Source: G965212025 sp965215765 | GTDB taxonomy: Bacteria; Pseudomonadota; Gammaproteobacteria; Poriferisulfidales; Oxydemutatoraceae | NCBI GenBank assembly: GCA_965215765.1 | Contig: OZ244118.1 | Location: forward strand, 372,001 to 436,000 | Length of the DNA: 64,000 bases | Direction of reading: 5' to 3' | Part shown: positions 25,537 to 34,419 of the stretch, piece after piece | How positions within the stretch are numbered: position 1 is the stretch's first letter | How the letters are laid out: each line of letters opens with the position of its first letter | Translations under genes and position numbers: made by a program | The notes under the pieces: generated by a model | Seen by the model: only the letters and a program-made list of their open reading frames with translations | Told to the model about the DNA's origin: nothing | Databases searched by the model: none

Positions 25537-26910
25537 GTGGGGATGGTACGAAACAACGGCTACTCGGTGGTTGTCGGGCTTGGCAAAACCGGCCTCTCGG
25601 TCGCGCACCATCTGTTGCGCAACGGAAAAAAGTTTGTGGTCATGGACAGTCGTTCAGAGCCGCCTGAACGAGAGGCTTTGAAGCGGGATGCTCCGCAACT
25701 GAAGGTCGGGCCTTTGGATGCGCAGCTTTTGCGTACCGCCGATGAGATTATTTTAAGTCCCGGCATGCCACTGACGCACCCTGCGATCGCCGAGGCTTCG
25801 CGTTCCGGAGTGCCGATTGTCGGGGACGTGGAACTTTTTACGCGCACGATTCATGCCGGGCAAAAAGTCGCCGCGATTACCGGCACCAACGGCAAAAGCA
25901 CGGTTTCCCATTTGCTGCACAACATGGCAAGAAACTGCGGCCTGAAAGTCGCACTCGGTGGCAATGTCGGAACCCCCGTTCTGGACTTGCTTGCCCAGCC
26001 CGGTTCGGAACTCTACGTTCTGGAACTGTCGAGTTTTCAGTTGGAAAGCACACATTCCTTGCGCGCCACAGTGGCGGCGATTTTGAATGTTGCTGAGGAT
26101 CACCTCGATCGTCACCGGAGTCTGGATGCATACGCAAATATCAAGGCGCGCATTCTCAGTGGCTGCGAGTCGGCGGTGATCGGGCGCAGTTGCGTAGAAA
26201 GATTTGCGTCCCGCGCACCCGGGAAAACGGTGACTTTTGGTGAAGATGCGCCGGTTGGTGAGCATTTCGGCCTGCTAAAAACAGAGAATGGCCGGGAAAT
26301 ATTCCGAGCAAACACACGGCTGGTCGCGGGCTCTGAGCTCGCCGGTTTGCCGGGAGTGGACGGCTTGCAAAACGCGCAAGCGGCACTGGCACTCGGGGAG
26401 GCGCTTGGCTTTTCCCATCCTGGCATGCTGAAAGCGCTTGTCGATTTCCGGGGTTTGCCGCACCGCTTCCGCGAAATTGGAACTTTAGGTGGTGTGACCT
26501 GGATTGACGATTCCAAGGCCACCAATGTTGCTGCCGCCACTGCTTCTTTAAGACGCGCGAAGGGGCACTGCGTATGGATTGCTGGCGGTGACGGCAAAGG
26601 AGCTGATTTCAGTCCCCTGGCTGCAGCGGCAAAGCACTGGGCGCACAGTGCCCTGCTGTTAGGTCGCGATGCACGGCAAATCGCAAAAGCGATCGGCAGC
26701 GCGATTCCGGTTTATCTCTGTGACGATTTGGGCGAAGCCGTCAGGCGCGCCGCAGGGCTTGCGCGGGAAGGGGACTGCGTGTTGCTGGCACCAGGGTGTG
26801 CCAGCCTGGATATGTTTGAAAACTACGCCGATCGCGGGCGATGTTTTGCCAAAGCTTTCGAGTCCCTGCGCCAGGAGCATTTTGCCAAAAGTGAAAATGA
26901 TGCAGCCTGA
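25537..26910 (+). CDS. murD: UDP-MurNAc-L-Ala:D-Glu ligase MurD
   Basis: This 457-aa Mur ligase adds D-Glu to UDP-MurNAc-L-Ala. The N-terminal dinucleotide-like fold VVGLGKTGLSVA, ATP loop TGTNGKSTVSH (about 115-125), NVAEDHLDRH and DDSKATN are present. The frame opens with GTG 25537 directly after the mraY stop; ATG 25543 (MVRNNGYSVV) is the likely start. ftsW begins inside its 3' end. Confidence 0.95.
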   Translation: MGMVRNNGYSVVVGLGKTGLSVAHHLLRNGKKFVVMDSRSEPPEREALKRDAPQLKVGPLDAQLLRTADEIILSPGMPLTHPAIAEASRSGVPIVGDVELFTRTIHAGQKVAAITGTNGKSTVSHLLHNMARNCGLKVALGGNVGTPVLDLLAQPGSELYVLELSSFQLESTHSLRATVAAILNVAEDHLDRHRSLDAYANIKARILSGCESAVIGRSCVERFASRAPGKTVTFGEDAPVGEHFGLLKTENGREIFRANTRLVAGSELAGLPGVDGLQNAQAALALGEALGFSHPGMLKALVDFRGLPHRFREIGTLGGVTWIDDSKATNVAAATASLRRAKGHCVWIAGGDGKGADFSPLAAAAKHWAHSALLLGRDARQIAKAIGSAIPVYLCDDLGEAVRRAAGLAREGDCVLLAPGCASLDMFENYADRGRCFAKAFESLRQEHFAKSENDAA

Positions 26911-28069
26911 AAGACGTTCGTTCGTACTGGATTTGCCACTGTTGTGGGTGACTGTGATTTTGCTGGCTTTCGGGTTACTCATGGTTCTTTCGACCTCAAT
27001 GTATCCATCGGAGAACGATCTCGTCAACGGCACCGCCTGGACTCTGTTTTTCCGGCAACTGATGTTTTTGGGTCTTGCCTTGATCTTGTCTGTTTTGTTG
27101 TTTTACGTGGCGCTAAGCCATAAGGCTTTTTCTTTTTTGCTGGAGCACAGCTTCTTATTGCTGGTTCTTTGCTGCGGTCTGTTGGCTCTGACCTTGAGCC
27201 CTTATTTCGGGCGCGAAATAAACGGGAGCACACGCTGGCTGAATCTTGGTGTTTTTTCCGTACAGCCGAGCGAGATTTTAAAATTGGTGCTGGTTATTTA
27301 CCTGGCTCGCTGCCTGGCTGCAGAGAATCAGAATTATCGAAGCAGTGTGCTTGCCACGATGTACTTGCTTGCCCCTCTCGCGGTTCTGGCATCTTTTTTG
27401 GCGTTCCAGCCAAATTACGGAAGTATCGTGGTGTTGTGTGCCGTGGCTTTGGGAATGTTGTTTGTTGCCGGTACCAGGCTGCGCGTGTTTGGGACCATCG
27501 CCGCACTGGTCATAGTGCCTTTGGGAATTTTGTTGGTGGTGTCTGATTATCGAGTTGAACGCCTTCTGGTTTTTATGGATCCCTGGCAGGATCGATGGGA
27601 CTCTGGCTACCAGCAGGTTCAATCCATGATCGCTGTGGGCAGTGGCTCGTGGTTTGGAGTGGGCTTGGGCGGGAGCATGATGAAATTGGGCTTTCTTCCC
27701 AAAGTACACACCGACTTTGTAGTCCCGATTATTGCTGAGGAATTGGGCTTCTTTGGGGTGCTGACCGTTGTGGTGCTTCTTTTTCTGCTCGTGCTTCGCT
27801 GCTTTCAAATTGCGCGCCGGGCAGAAAAGACGGGATTTGTGGCAGGCGGGCTCTTTTGCTACGGAATCGGGATTTTGCTGGGGTTGCAGGTCTTTATCAA
27901 CACGGCAATGGCGGTAAGCATTCTGCCGCCGAAGGGAATTACTTTGCCGTTGTTCAGTTTTGGCGGCAGCAGCATGGTGGTGATCGTGATGTCATTGGCA
28001 TTGGTGCAATGGGTACACCATGAAACGTGTCAGCGCGGCAAGGCGATAGCTCCCTACAGAGCGAGATGA
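26897..28069 (+). CDS. ftsW: Septal peptidoglycan glycosyltransferase FtsW
   Basis: This 390-aa SEDS-family membrane protein polymerises septal glycan with FtsI. I start at ATG 26897 (MMQPERRSFV), which overlaps the murD end; the same frame is open further upstream inside murD. Motifs include GREINGSTRWLNLGVFSVQPSE, VHTDFVVPIIAEELGFFGV and PPKGITLPLFSFGGSSM. About ten hydrophobic segments are visible. Confidence 0.95.
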   Translation: MMQPERRSFVLDLPLLWVTVILLAFGLLMVLSTSMYPSENDLVNGTAWTLFFRQLMFLGLALILSVLLFYVALSHKAFSFLLEHSFLLLVLCCGLLALTLSPYFGREINGSTRWLNLGVFSVQPSEILKLVLVIYLARCLAAENQNYRSSVLATMYLLAPLAVLASFLAFQPNYGSIVVLCAVALGMLFVAGTRLRVFGTIAALVIVPLGILLVVSDYRVERLLVFMDPWQDRWDSGYQQVQSMIAVGSGSWFGVGLGGSMMKLGFLPKVHTDFVVPIIAEELGFFGVLTVVVLLFLLVLRCFQIARRAEKTGFVAGGLFCYGIGILLGLQVFINTAMAVSILPPKGITLPLFSFGGSSMVVIVMSLALVQWVHHETCQRGKAIAPYRAR

Positions 28070-28076
28070 TTTCCTG

Positions 28077-29165
28077 ATGACGAAGGTACGAAAGCCGGTG
28101 GTGGTGATGATGGGTGGGGGAACAGGCGGCCACGTTTTTCCCGGGCTGGCCGTAGCCGAGCATTTGCGTGAGCAACAGGTGGAAGTGGTCTGGTGGGGAA
28201 CACGCAAGGGTCTGGAGTCTCAAATTGTTCCGGAGGCAGGTTTCAAGCTTCAGATTTTGCCGGCTGCCGGTGTTCGGGGGAAAAAGCTGAAAATCGTCGT
28301 GAAAGCCTGTTTTACTTTATTGCTGGCTTTTTTCAAGGCGCTTCGGATGTTGCTCAAACAGCGGCCAGACGTTGTTGTCGGGATGGGTGGCTATGTTGCT
28401 GTGCCGGGTGGGCTTGCCGCTGTGCTGTGTCGGATTCCTTTGCTGATCCACGAACAAAACGTGGTGCCGGGTCTGGCCAACCGTGTCCTTGCGCCGTTTA
28501 GCAGAGCTGTTTTAACCGGTTTCCCGTCACGCTTGCTCGGCGCAAGCGCGCGTTGGGTGGGGACTCCCGTTCGCAGAGAAATTTTGCGCCCTGCGGCCTG
28601 TCGCAAACCGTCACAAAACAGTGCTGCACCGTTGCGTGTGCTCGTCATAGGTGGCAGCCAAGGAGCCGAAGTGTTCAACCGGCTTGTGCCGGAAACAGTC
28701 GCTTATATCGCTGCCGAGCATCGGCCTAGAGTGTTGGTGCAGACTGGAGTTGCAGAGCAGGAAAAAGTCAGAAAGCGAGCTCGCGAGCTGAATGTGAAGC
28801 TGAAGCCGGTTGCTTTCATAAAAGACATGGTCGCCGTATACGCCTGGGCGGACGTGTTGTTATGTCGGGCAGGGGCTTCCACCATTGCGGAGATTTGCGC
28901 GGTCGGGATTGCTTCAGTGCTGATTCCCCATCCTTATGTCGTGGATGACCACCAGACGGAGAATGCACGGTATTTGGCATCCCGTGGTGCGGCGGTGCTG
29001 TTGCCCCAGGAACACCTGTCCGTCGCGGATTTGGCTGAAATACTCCAACTTTTTCATTTCGATCGCGAGAGATTGGCGCGTACGGCAGCGCAAGCGCGCG
29101 CCTTGGCGTGCCCACGTGCCGCCGTGGAAACTTCCGAGGCAGTGCGGAGGTTGTTTCGCCCATGA
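28077..29165 (+). CDS. murG: Lipid II-forming GlcNAc transferase MurG
   Basis: This 362-aa peripheral membrane GT28 enzyme converts lipid I to lipid II. The N-terminal GGGTGGHVFPGLAVAE, HEQNVVPGLANR, VGTPVR, GGSQGAEVFN and CRAGASTIAEI, then IPHPYVVDDHQTENARYL, are all typical. The gene starts 7 bp after ftsW and overlaps murC (ATGA). Confidence 0.96.
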   Translation: MTKVRKPVVVMMGGGTGGHVFPGLAVAEHLREQQVEVVWWGTRKGLESQIVPEAGFKLQILPAAGVRGKKLKIVVKACFTLLLAFFKALRMLLKQRPDVVVGMGGYVAVPGGLAAVLCRIPLLIHEQNVVPGLANRVLAPFSRAVLTGFPSRLLGASARWVGTPVRREILRPAACRKPSQNSAAPLRVLVIGGSQGAEVFNRLVPETVAYIAAEHRPRVLVQTGVAEQEKVRKRARELNVKLKPVAFIKDMVAVYAWADVLLCRAGASTIAEICAVGIASVLIPHPYVVDDHQTENARYLASRGAAVLLPQEHLSVADLAEILQLFHFDRERLARTAAQARALACPRAAVETSEAVRRLFRP

Positions 29166-30583
29166 AGTTTGGTCTGCAGTCGCGGTTGGTTCGTGAGCTC
29201 GGATCCGTGCATTTTGTCGGTATCGGCGGCGTGGGAATGAGCGGTATTGCCGAAATTATGGTGAAGCTGGGCTGGCAGGTACAAGGTTCTGACTTGTTTG
29301 AAAGCGCTGCTACCCACCGCTTGCGCATGTTGCAAGTCAAAGTGTTTATCGGGCATCAGGCCGAAAACGTCATTGGTTGCGCGGTGCTGGTGACTTCTTC
29401 CGCGATCCCCGACACGAATGTGGAAATACTGGAAGCACAAAAGCGGCGTGTGCCAGTCATCAAACGTGCGGAAATGTTGGCAGAGATTATGCGCTTGCGT
29501 TATGGCATCGCGGTCGCCGGAACGCACGGAAAAACGACCACAACCAGCTTGATATCAGCTGTCCTTTACGAGGCTGGTCTGGATCCCACCTACGTGGCAG
29601 GGGGGCGAATTGAGCATCTTGGCACCAACGCCAGTATTGGTGAAAGCGAGTATCTGGTAGTGGAAGCAGATGAAAGCGATGCGTCTTTTTTACATCTGCA
29701 TCCGATGATCTCCGTGGTTACCAACATAGACAATGATCATCTGGATCATTATGAGAACGACCCGGAGCGGCTGCGAAACGCGTTTGAGATTTTTCTGAAC
29801 AACCTTCCTTTTTACGGGATGGCGGCAATTTTCGGCGATGACGAATGCTTGATGGAGTTGAGAAACCGGGTTGCCCGGCGTTTTGTGACCTACGGTTTCA
29901 ACGCCGGCAACGATTTGCGCGCCCGACAGATCGCTCCTTCCGGAATGCGCATGCAGTGCCTGATCGATTTGCCGTGGCGCAAGAATTCCTTGAAATTCTC
30001 ATTGAACCTTACCGGCTCCCACAACGTTCTGAATGCCTTGGCGACGTTTGCGACTTGCCATGAACTCGGGGTTTCAGACGATGACATCGTAGGCGTGCTG
30101 GAAACTTTTCAGGGGATCTCCCGCCGCTTCCAGAGATACGGAAAAATTTTCCATGCCGGCAAACAGGGTGAGCTCGTAGACGACTACGCCCACCACCCGA
30201 CTGAAATTGGCATGACATTGGAGGCGGCCAGAGGGATTTGGCCTAAACGGCGCATCATTTTGATTTTTCAGCCGCACCGTTATACGCGAACCGCCCTGTT
30301 GCTTGATAAATTTGTGGAAGTGCTGGCAAAAGTTGATGTGCTGTTGCTGATGCCAGTGCATTCGGCTGGAGAAGAGCCTTTGCCAGGGGCGGACAGCGCA
30401 GCCTTGCAAAGAGGCCTGCAGGAAACCGGGTTTTCGCAAACACGGCTGGTCGGTGGCCTGGAAGAAGTCCCGGAAGCGTTAGGGGATGTGCTCCGGAATG
30501 GTGACATCGTGCTGACCATGGGAGCGGGAACGGTTGCTTTGCTGCCACGCAGAATCATGGCCGCTGGCGGAGTGGGAGCATGA
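29162..30583 (+). CDS. murC: UDP-MurNAc:L-Ala ligase MurC
   Basis: This 473-aa cytoplasmic Mur ligase adds L-Ala to UDP-MurNAc. HFVGIGGVGMSGIAE (about 18-32), ATP loop AGTHGKTTTTS (about 119-129), EADESDASFLHL, NIDNDHLDHY, DDYAHHPTEI and FQPHRYTR are present. ATG 29162 overlaps the murG stop; an upstream start at 29108 lies inside murG. murB overlaps its stop. Confidence 0.96.
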   Translation: MKFGLQSRLVRELGSVHFVGIGGVGMSGIAEIMVKLGWQVQGSDLFESAATHRLRMLQVKVFIGHQAENVIGCAVLVTSSAIPDTNVEILEAQKRRVPVIKRAEMLAEIMRLRYGIAVAGTHGKTTTTSLISAVLYEAGLDPTYVAGGRIEHLGTNASIGESEYLVVEADESDASFLHLHPMISVVTNIDNDHLDHYENDPERLRNAFEIFLNNLPFYGMAAIFGDDECLMELRNRVARRFVTYGFNAGNDLRARQIAPSGMRMQCLIDLPWRKNSLKFSLNLTGSHNVLNALATFATCHELGVSDDDIVGVLETFQGISRRFQRYGKIFHAGKQGELVDDYAHHPTEIGMTLEAARGIWPKRRIILIFQPHRYTRTALLLDKFVEVLAKVDVLLLMPVHSAGEEPLPGADSAALQRGLQETGFSQTRLVGGLEEVPEALGDVLRNGDIVLTMGAGTVALLPRRIMAAGGVGA

Positions 30584-31470
30584 CCCGGATGCCTGTTGGT
30601 GATTGCCAACTGTGGGGCAAGATGTATTACGGTCGCGATTTATCCGAGCTGAACACCTGGCGGGTTGGTGGTTCCAGTGAATGTTTTTATTGTCCCCGCG
30701 ACACTGCAGACCTGTCCTGTTTTTTGCGGCATTGCCGGTCGGTTATCCCGGTGTTTTTCCTCGGTCGCGGCAGTAATGTTTTGATCCCGGATGCGGGTAT
30801 TAGTGGCTGCGTGGTCGGACTCACCAAAACGCTGAACACGCTCGAGCATGAGAATGAAATCGTTCGGGCTGAAGCAGGAGCCAGCTGTCAAGGGCTGGTG
30901 CGCTACTGTGCAGTGAACGGGCTGGGAGGACTGGAGTTTCTGGTTGGCATACCGGGAAGCATAGGTGGGGCTTTGGCAATGAACGCAGGAGCATTGGGCA
31001 ATGAAATCTGGAGTGCGGTTCGCGGGGTAACCACTATTGACCGCCAAGGTCAGGTGCATGAGCGTTTGGCGGCGGATTTCAGCTATGGCTACCGGACTGT
31101 AAGCGGGCCGAAAGAGTGGTTTCTTGCCGCCGAGTTTGTGGTGCAACGCCGTGATTCCAGGCAATCGCGAGAACAAGTGCGGCAAATACTCAGGGAACGA
31201 AAAGCCATGCAGCCGGTGAACACCTTTTCCTGTGGCAGCGTTTTCAAAAATCCGCACACGGGCTTTGCTGCCTCTTTGATCGAAGAATGCGGGCAGAAGG
31301 GACGTCGCGTAGGAGATGCCGAAGTTTCCCGTCAACACGCGAACTTTATTATCAATCGTGGTCAGGCGACTGCCAGTGACATCCGTGCGCTGATCATGGA
31401 AGTACAACACACGGTGCAGGAGAAAACGGCAGTGTTGCTGGAACCCGAAGTCGTCATTCTTGAAGCGTGA
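30580..31470 (+). CDS. murB: UDP-N-acetylenolpyruvoylglucosamine reductase MurB
   Basis: This 296-aa flavoenzyme reduces UDP-GlcNAc-enolpyruvate to UDP-MurNAc. NTWRVGG, FLGRGSNVLI, GLEFLVGIPGSIGGALAMNAG (FAD binding), SYGYRTV (catalytic Arg region) and the catalytic-Ser loop SCGSVFKNP (near 216-224), and LEPEVVIL are seen. The short length and absence of the Escherichia coli-type insert fit the type II form. It overlaps murC by ATGA. Confidence 0.94.
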   Translation: MTRMPVGDCQLWGKMYYGRDLSELNTWRVGGSSECFYCPRDTADLSCFLRHCRSVIPVFFLGRGSNVLIPDAGISGCVVGLTKTLNTLEHENEIVRAEAGASCQGLVRYCAVNGLGGLEFLVGIPGSIGGALAMNAGALGNEIWSAVRGVTTIDRQGQVHERLAADFSYGYRTVSGPKEWFLAAEFVVQRRDSRQSREQVRQILRERKAMQPVNTFSCGSVFKNPHTGFAASLIEECGQKGRRVGDAEVSRQHANFIINRGQATASDIRALIMEVQHTVQEKTAVLLEPEVVILEA

Positions 31471-31477
31471 GGCGAGT

Positions 31478-32398
31478 GTGAAGGATTTTGGCAAAGTGGC
31501 GGTGCTGATGGGAGGGTGGTCGCCAGAACGTGAAATTTCATTGATTGGAGGCGCGGCAGTCCTGCGCGCCTTGCAGAATTCGGGCGTAGATGCCAGTGGT
31601 CTGGATTTGCAAAAACCTGCGCGCGATTTGTTGGCAGACACCACTTTCGAACGCGCTTTCATCATGTTGCACGGTCGTGGCGGGGAAGATGGCACTTTGC
31701 AGGGCATGCTGGAAATGCAAGGTCTTCCTTATACCGGTAGTGGCGTGGCGGTGTCTGCGCTGTGTATGGACAAGCTGTTTTGCAAGAAAGTGTGGCGTGG
31801 GGACAGCTTGCCAACCCCGGACTTTGTGGAAATTCGCGCGGGTGAAGCGGATCTCAAGTCACTCATTGCCAGGCTTGGGTTCCCGCTTGCGCTCAAACCG
31901 GTTTCTGATGGTTCCAGTCTGGGAGTGCGCAAGGTGGATGATGAGGCGGCACTGACAGACGCGCTGGCAGACGTGGAAACGACCCGGCGTTCGATGTTCG
32001 CGGAACAGTGGATTGGCGGCGAGGAATACACCGTTGGCTTTATCGGGGACACCTTGTTGCCACCCGTTCGTATCCGAACGAAGCGCGCTTTTTATGATTT
32101 CACGGCCAAGTACGAGGACGACAGCACCAGCTTTGACTGCCCTGGAGCTCTGAGTGAAGGAGAAATTGCCGACCTTCATGAATTGTGCGCCCGTGCGTGC
32201 CATGCCCTGCACGCTGAGCAGTGGGGCAGGATTGACTTGATGCGAGACGAGCAAGACGGATGGTGGCTGATCGAAATAAATACGGTGCCGGGCATGACGT
32301 CTCATAGCCTTGTGCCAATGGCTGCCAAAGCGGCCGGCAAAAGTTTTTCCGAACTGGTGCTGGAGATTCTTGCGACCAGCGACCGAGACAAAAACTGA
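31478..32398 (+). CDS. ddl: D-alanine-D-alanine ligase
   Basis: This ATP-grasp enzyme makes the D-Ala-D-Ala dipeptide used by MurF. With the GTG start at 31478 (GAGGCGA before it) it has 306 aa, the same as DdlB; a TTG at 31460 is also in frame. Motifs: LMGGWSPEREISL, LHGRGGEDGTLQGMLE, LKPVSDGSSLGV, EYTVGFI and EINTVPGMTSHSLVP. ftsQ starts on its stop (TGATG). Confidence 0.95.
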   Translation: MKDFGKVAVLMGGWSPEREISLIGGAAVLRALQNSGVDASGLDLQKPARDLLADTTFERAFIMLHGRGGEDGTLQGMLEMQGLPYTGSGVAVSALCMDKLFCKKVWRGDSLPTPDFVEIRAGEADLKSLIARLGFPLALKPVSDGSSLGVRKVDDEAALTDALADVETTRRSMFAEQWIGGEEYTVGFIGDTLLPPVRIRTKRAFYDFTAKYEDDSTSFDCPGALSEGEIADLHELCARACHALHAEQWGRIDLMRDEQDGWWLIEINTVPGMTSHSLVPMAAKAAGKSFSELVLEILATSDRDKN

Positions 32399-33183
32399 TG
32401 GCGCATTCCTGGAGGCATTTTGGCAAAAGAATGTTCAGACTGACTGAGTGGCTGACGTTTGTAAGTGCTTGCGGAGCACTGGGCTACGTGCTGGTACAAA
32501 CCGCGCCGCAACTACGTAGCCTTTTATCGCCACCGGTGGCGAAAATTCTTTTGGGCGGAGAAATGGTGTACGCCGATCCGAAAGAGGTGTATTCGAGGTT
32601 TGACGGACTGGAGAAACTGGATTTCTTTCGCCTGGATTTGCGGCAAATAAAAGAACGTGTTGAAAGCGTGCCTTGGGTGCACGCAGTGGTGATTGAAAAA
32701 ATTTGGCCACAAACGCTACGGATAAAAATCACTGAACACGCGCCAGTTTCTCGGTGGGGAGAAGGAAAATTGCTCGCCAGAAACGGGATCATTTATGACT
32801 CGGGCAGCTTTGGCAGCGAAGTGCTGCCGGTCTTTCTTGCCATGGACGGACGCCAGGAATTTATGCTGTCCGTTTATGAAAGACTTTCTGCCCGCTTGTC
32901 ACAATGCGGGATGCGCGTGCAGGGTCTGGAAGAAGATGGCTATGGCTCGCTCAGCTTGTTGCTTGCCAACGGGGTTCTGGTGTCGTTTGGGCACTACGCA
33001 CCCGAAAAAAAGATGCAGCGTTTTCTGAGTGTTTGTGCGTTTGCACCGAAAGCATTGTTTGCTCACTCAGCGAGAATGGACTTTCGGCATTCACACGGCT
33101 TTGCAGTGTCCTGGAAAGAAGGACTTGATGCCGCTATGAAGGAGGTGTTTCGGAGTGGAATCCAGACTATGCACGGCACTTGA
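32398..33183 (+). CDS. ftsQ: Cell division protein FtsQ
   Basis: This 261-aa bitopic protein has a short cytoplasmic tail, a membrane segment at about 17-36, a POTRA domain (about 48-115: ILLGGEMVYADPKEV...VPWVHAVVIEKIWPQTLRI) and a FtsQ beta domain. It is the scaffold of the FtsQLB complex. Position between ddl and ftsA and the EKIWPQTLRIKITEHAP signature secure the call. ftsA starts within its last codons. Confidence 0.92.
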   Translation: MAHSWRHFGKRMFRLTEWLTFVSACGALGYVLVQTAPQLRSLLSPPVAKILLGGEMVYADPKEVYSRFDGLEKLDFFRLDLRQIKERVESVPWVHAVVIEKIWPQTLRIKITEHAPVSRWGEGKLLARNGIIYDSGSFGSEVLPVFLAMDGRQEFMLSVYERLSARLSQCGMRVQGLEEDGYGSLSLLLANGVLVSFGHYAPEKKMQRFLSVCAFAPKALFAHSARMDFRHSHGFAVSWKEGLDAAMKEVFRSGIQTMHGT

Positions 33184-34405
33184 TATAGGCACGAGCAAGG
33201 TTGCTGTTGTGGTTGGGGATATCAATGGCGAGCAAATCACCATCCACGCCGTTGGTACGGCTCCTTGTTATGGGCTGAAAAAAGGCGTGGTCAACAATAT
33301 TGAGGAAACAGCCAAGGCGATACGTCATGCGGTGGAAGAAGCGGAGACTGTGGCCGGATCCCGTATCCGTATTGACCAGTTGCATGTGGGGGTTTCCGGT
33401 GGGCATATAGAGAGCTGCAACTCCAGTGGCAAGGCATCTATAAGGGGTCTGGAAGTTACTGAAAATGATAAGGAGCGGGCTATCGACGCGGCGCGGGCAA
33501 TAGATATCCCGGACAACAATCTGTTTCTCAACGTTATGCCCAGTGATTACGTTATTGATGGTCAGTCCGGGATTACAGAGCCCTTGCAAATGTCTGGCAA
33601 GCTTCTGATTGCCAATGTGCATCTTGTAACGGGTTCAAAGTATGCAGTACGCGATATTGAAAAGTGCGTCAAGCAATGTGGCCTGGAAATGGTGGAAACA
33701 GTTTTGGAGCAGATTGCGTCAAGCATGGCGGTTTTGACTGAAGGCGAAAGGGAATTAGGTGTGTGCCTGGTGGATATTGGTGGGGGGACTTCCGATATTG
33801 CCGTGTACAGGGGAGGCCGTATCGTTTATTCAAAGGTGGTGCCGGTGGCTGGAGACCACGCCACTCGCGATATTGCGGTGACCTTGCGTACGCAGAAAAA
33901 GGTGGCCGAAGACATTAAGCTGAAGTACGGAAGCTGTGAGCCGAAAAAAGCCAGAGACGAGAGCATGATTTCTGTTCCCGGAGTCGCCGCCCACCCGGCG
34001 CAGAAATTCAAGCGCAGCTTTCTGAATCAAATCATTGAGGCTCACTACATAGAGCTGCTCGAGTTGGTTCGTGACCATTTGGCAGCGGCCAACATGACCG
34101 ACTCGGTCGTATCCGGATATGTGTTGACCGGCGGCAGTTCGAAGCTGGAAGGCCTGGTTGAGCTGGCAGAAGGAATATTCAATGCGCCGACTCGCCTGGG
34201 ACGTCCAAAAGAAGGGATTACAGGGTTGGTCGACTTGGTAGAAAGCCCAATTTATGCCACCGCCGTGGGTCTTTTGCATTACGCGAAAAAATACAGTGAC
34301 AGGAGCAGATTGAAGACTGGCTGGTTGTCGTCGTACAGGCGATTTATCCCGTGGCTGGGCTCACATCGGCTTAAATATTTTTGGTCTGACAACCAGCAGA
34401 AATAA
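33155..34405 (+). CDS. ftsA: Cell division actin homologue FtsA
   Basis: This 416-aa actin-fold ATPase tethers FtsZ to the membrane. ALDIGTSKVAVVVG, LVDIGGGTSDIAVY and YVLTGGSSKLEGL are the nucleotide-binding motifs, and the 1C domain lies between about 85 and 165. The C-terminus (WLSSYRRFIPWLGSHRLKYFW) contains an aromatic/basic stretch that could act as the membrane-targeting helix. It starts with GTG but has a perfect AAGGAGG at 33139-33145, suggesting strong translation. Confidence 0.95.
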   Translation: MESRLCTALDIGTSKVAVVVGDINGEQITIHAVGTAPCYGLKKGVVNNIEETAKAIRHAVEEAETVAGSRIRIDQLHVGVSGGHIESCNSSGKASIRGLEVTENDKERAIDAARAIDIPDNNLFLNVMPSDYVIDGQSGITEPLQMSGKLLIANVHLVTGSKYAVRDIEKCVKQCGLEMVETVLEQIASSMAVLTEGERELGVCLVDIGGGTSDIAVYRGGRIVYSKVVPVAGDHATRDIAVTLRTQKKVAEDIKLKYGSCEPKKARDESMISVPGVAAHPAQKFKRSFLNQIIEAHYIELLELVRDHLAAANMTDSVVSGYVLTGGSSKLEGLVELAEGIFNAPTRLGRPKEGITGLVDLVESPIYATAVGLLHYAKKYSDRSRLKTGWLSSYRRFIPWLGSHRLKYFWSDNQQK

Positions 34406-34419
34406 AGGAGAAAATTATT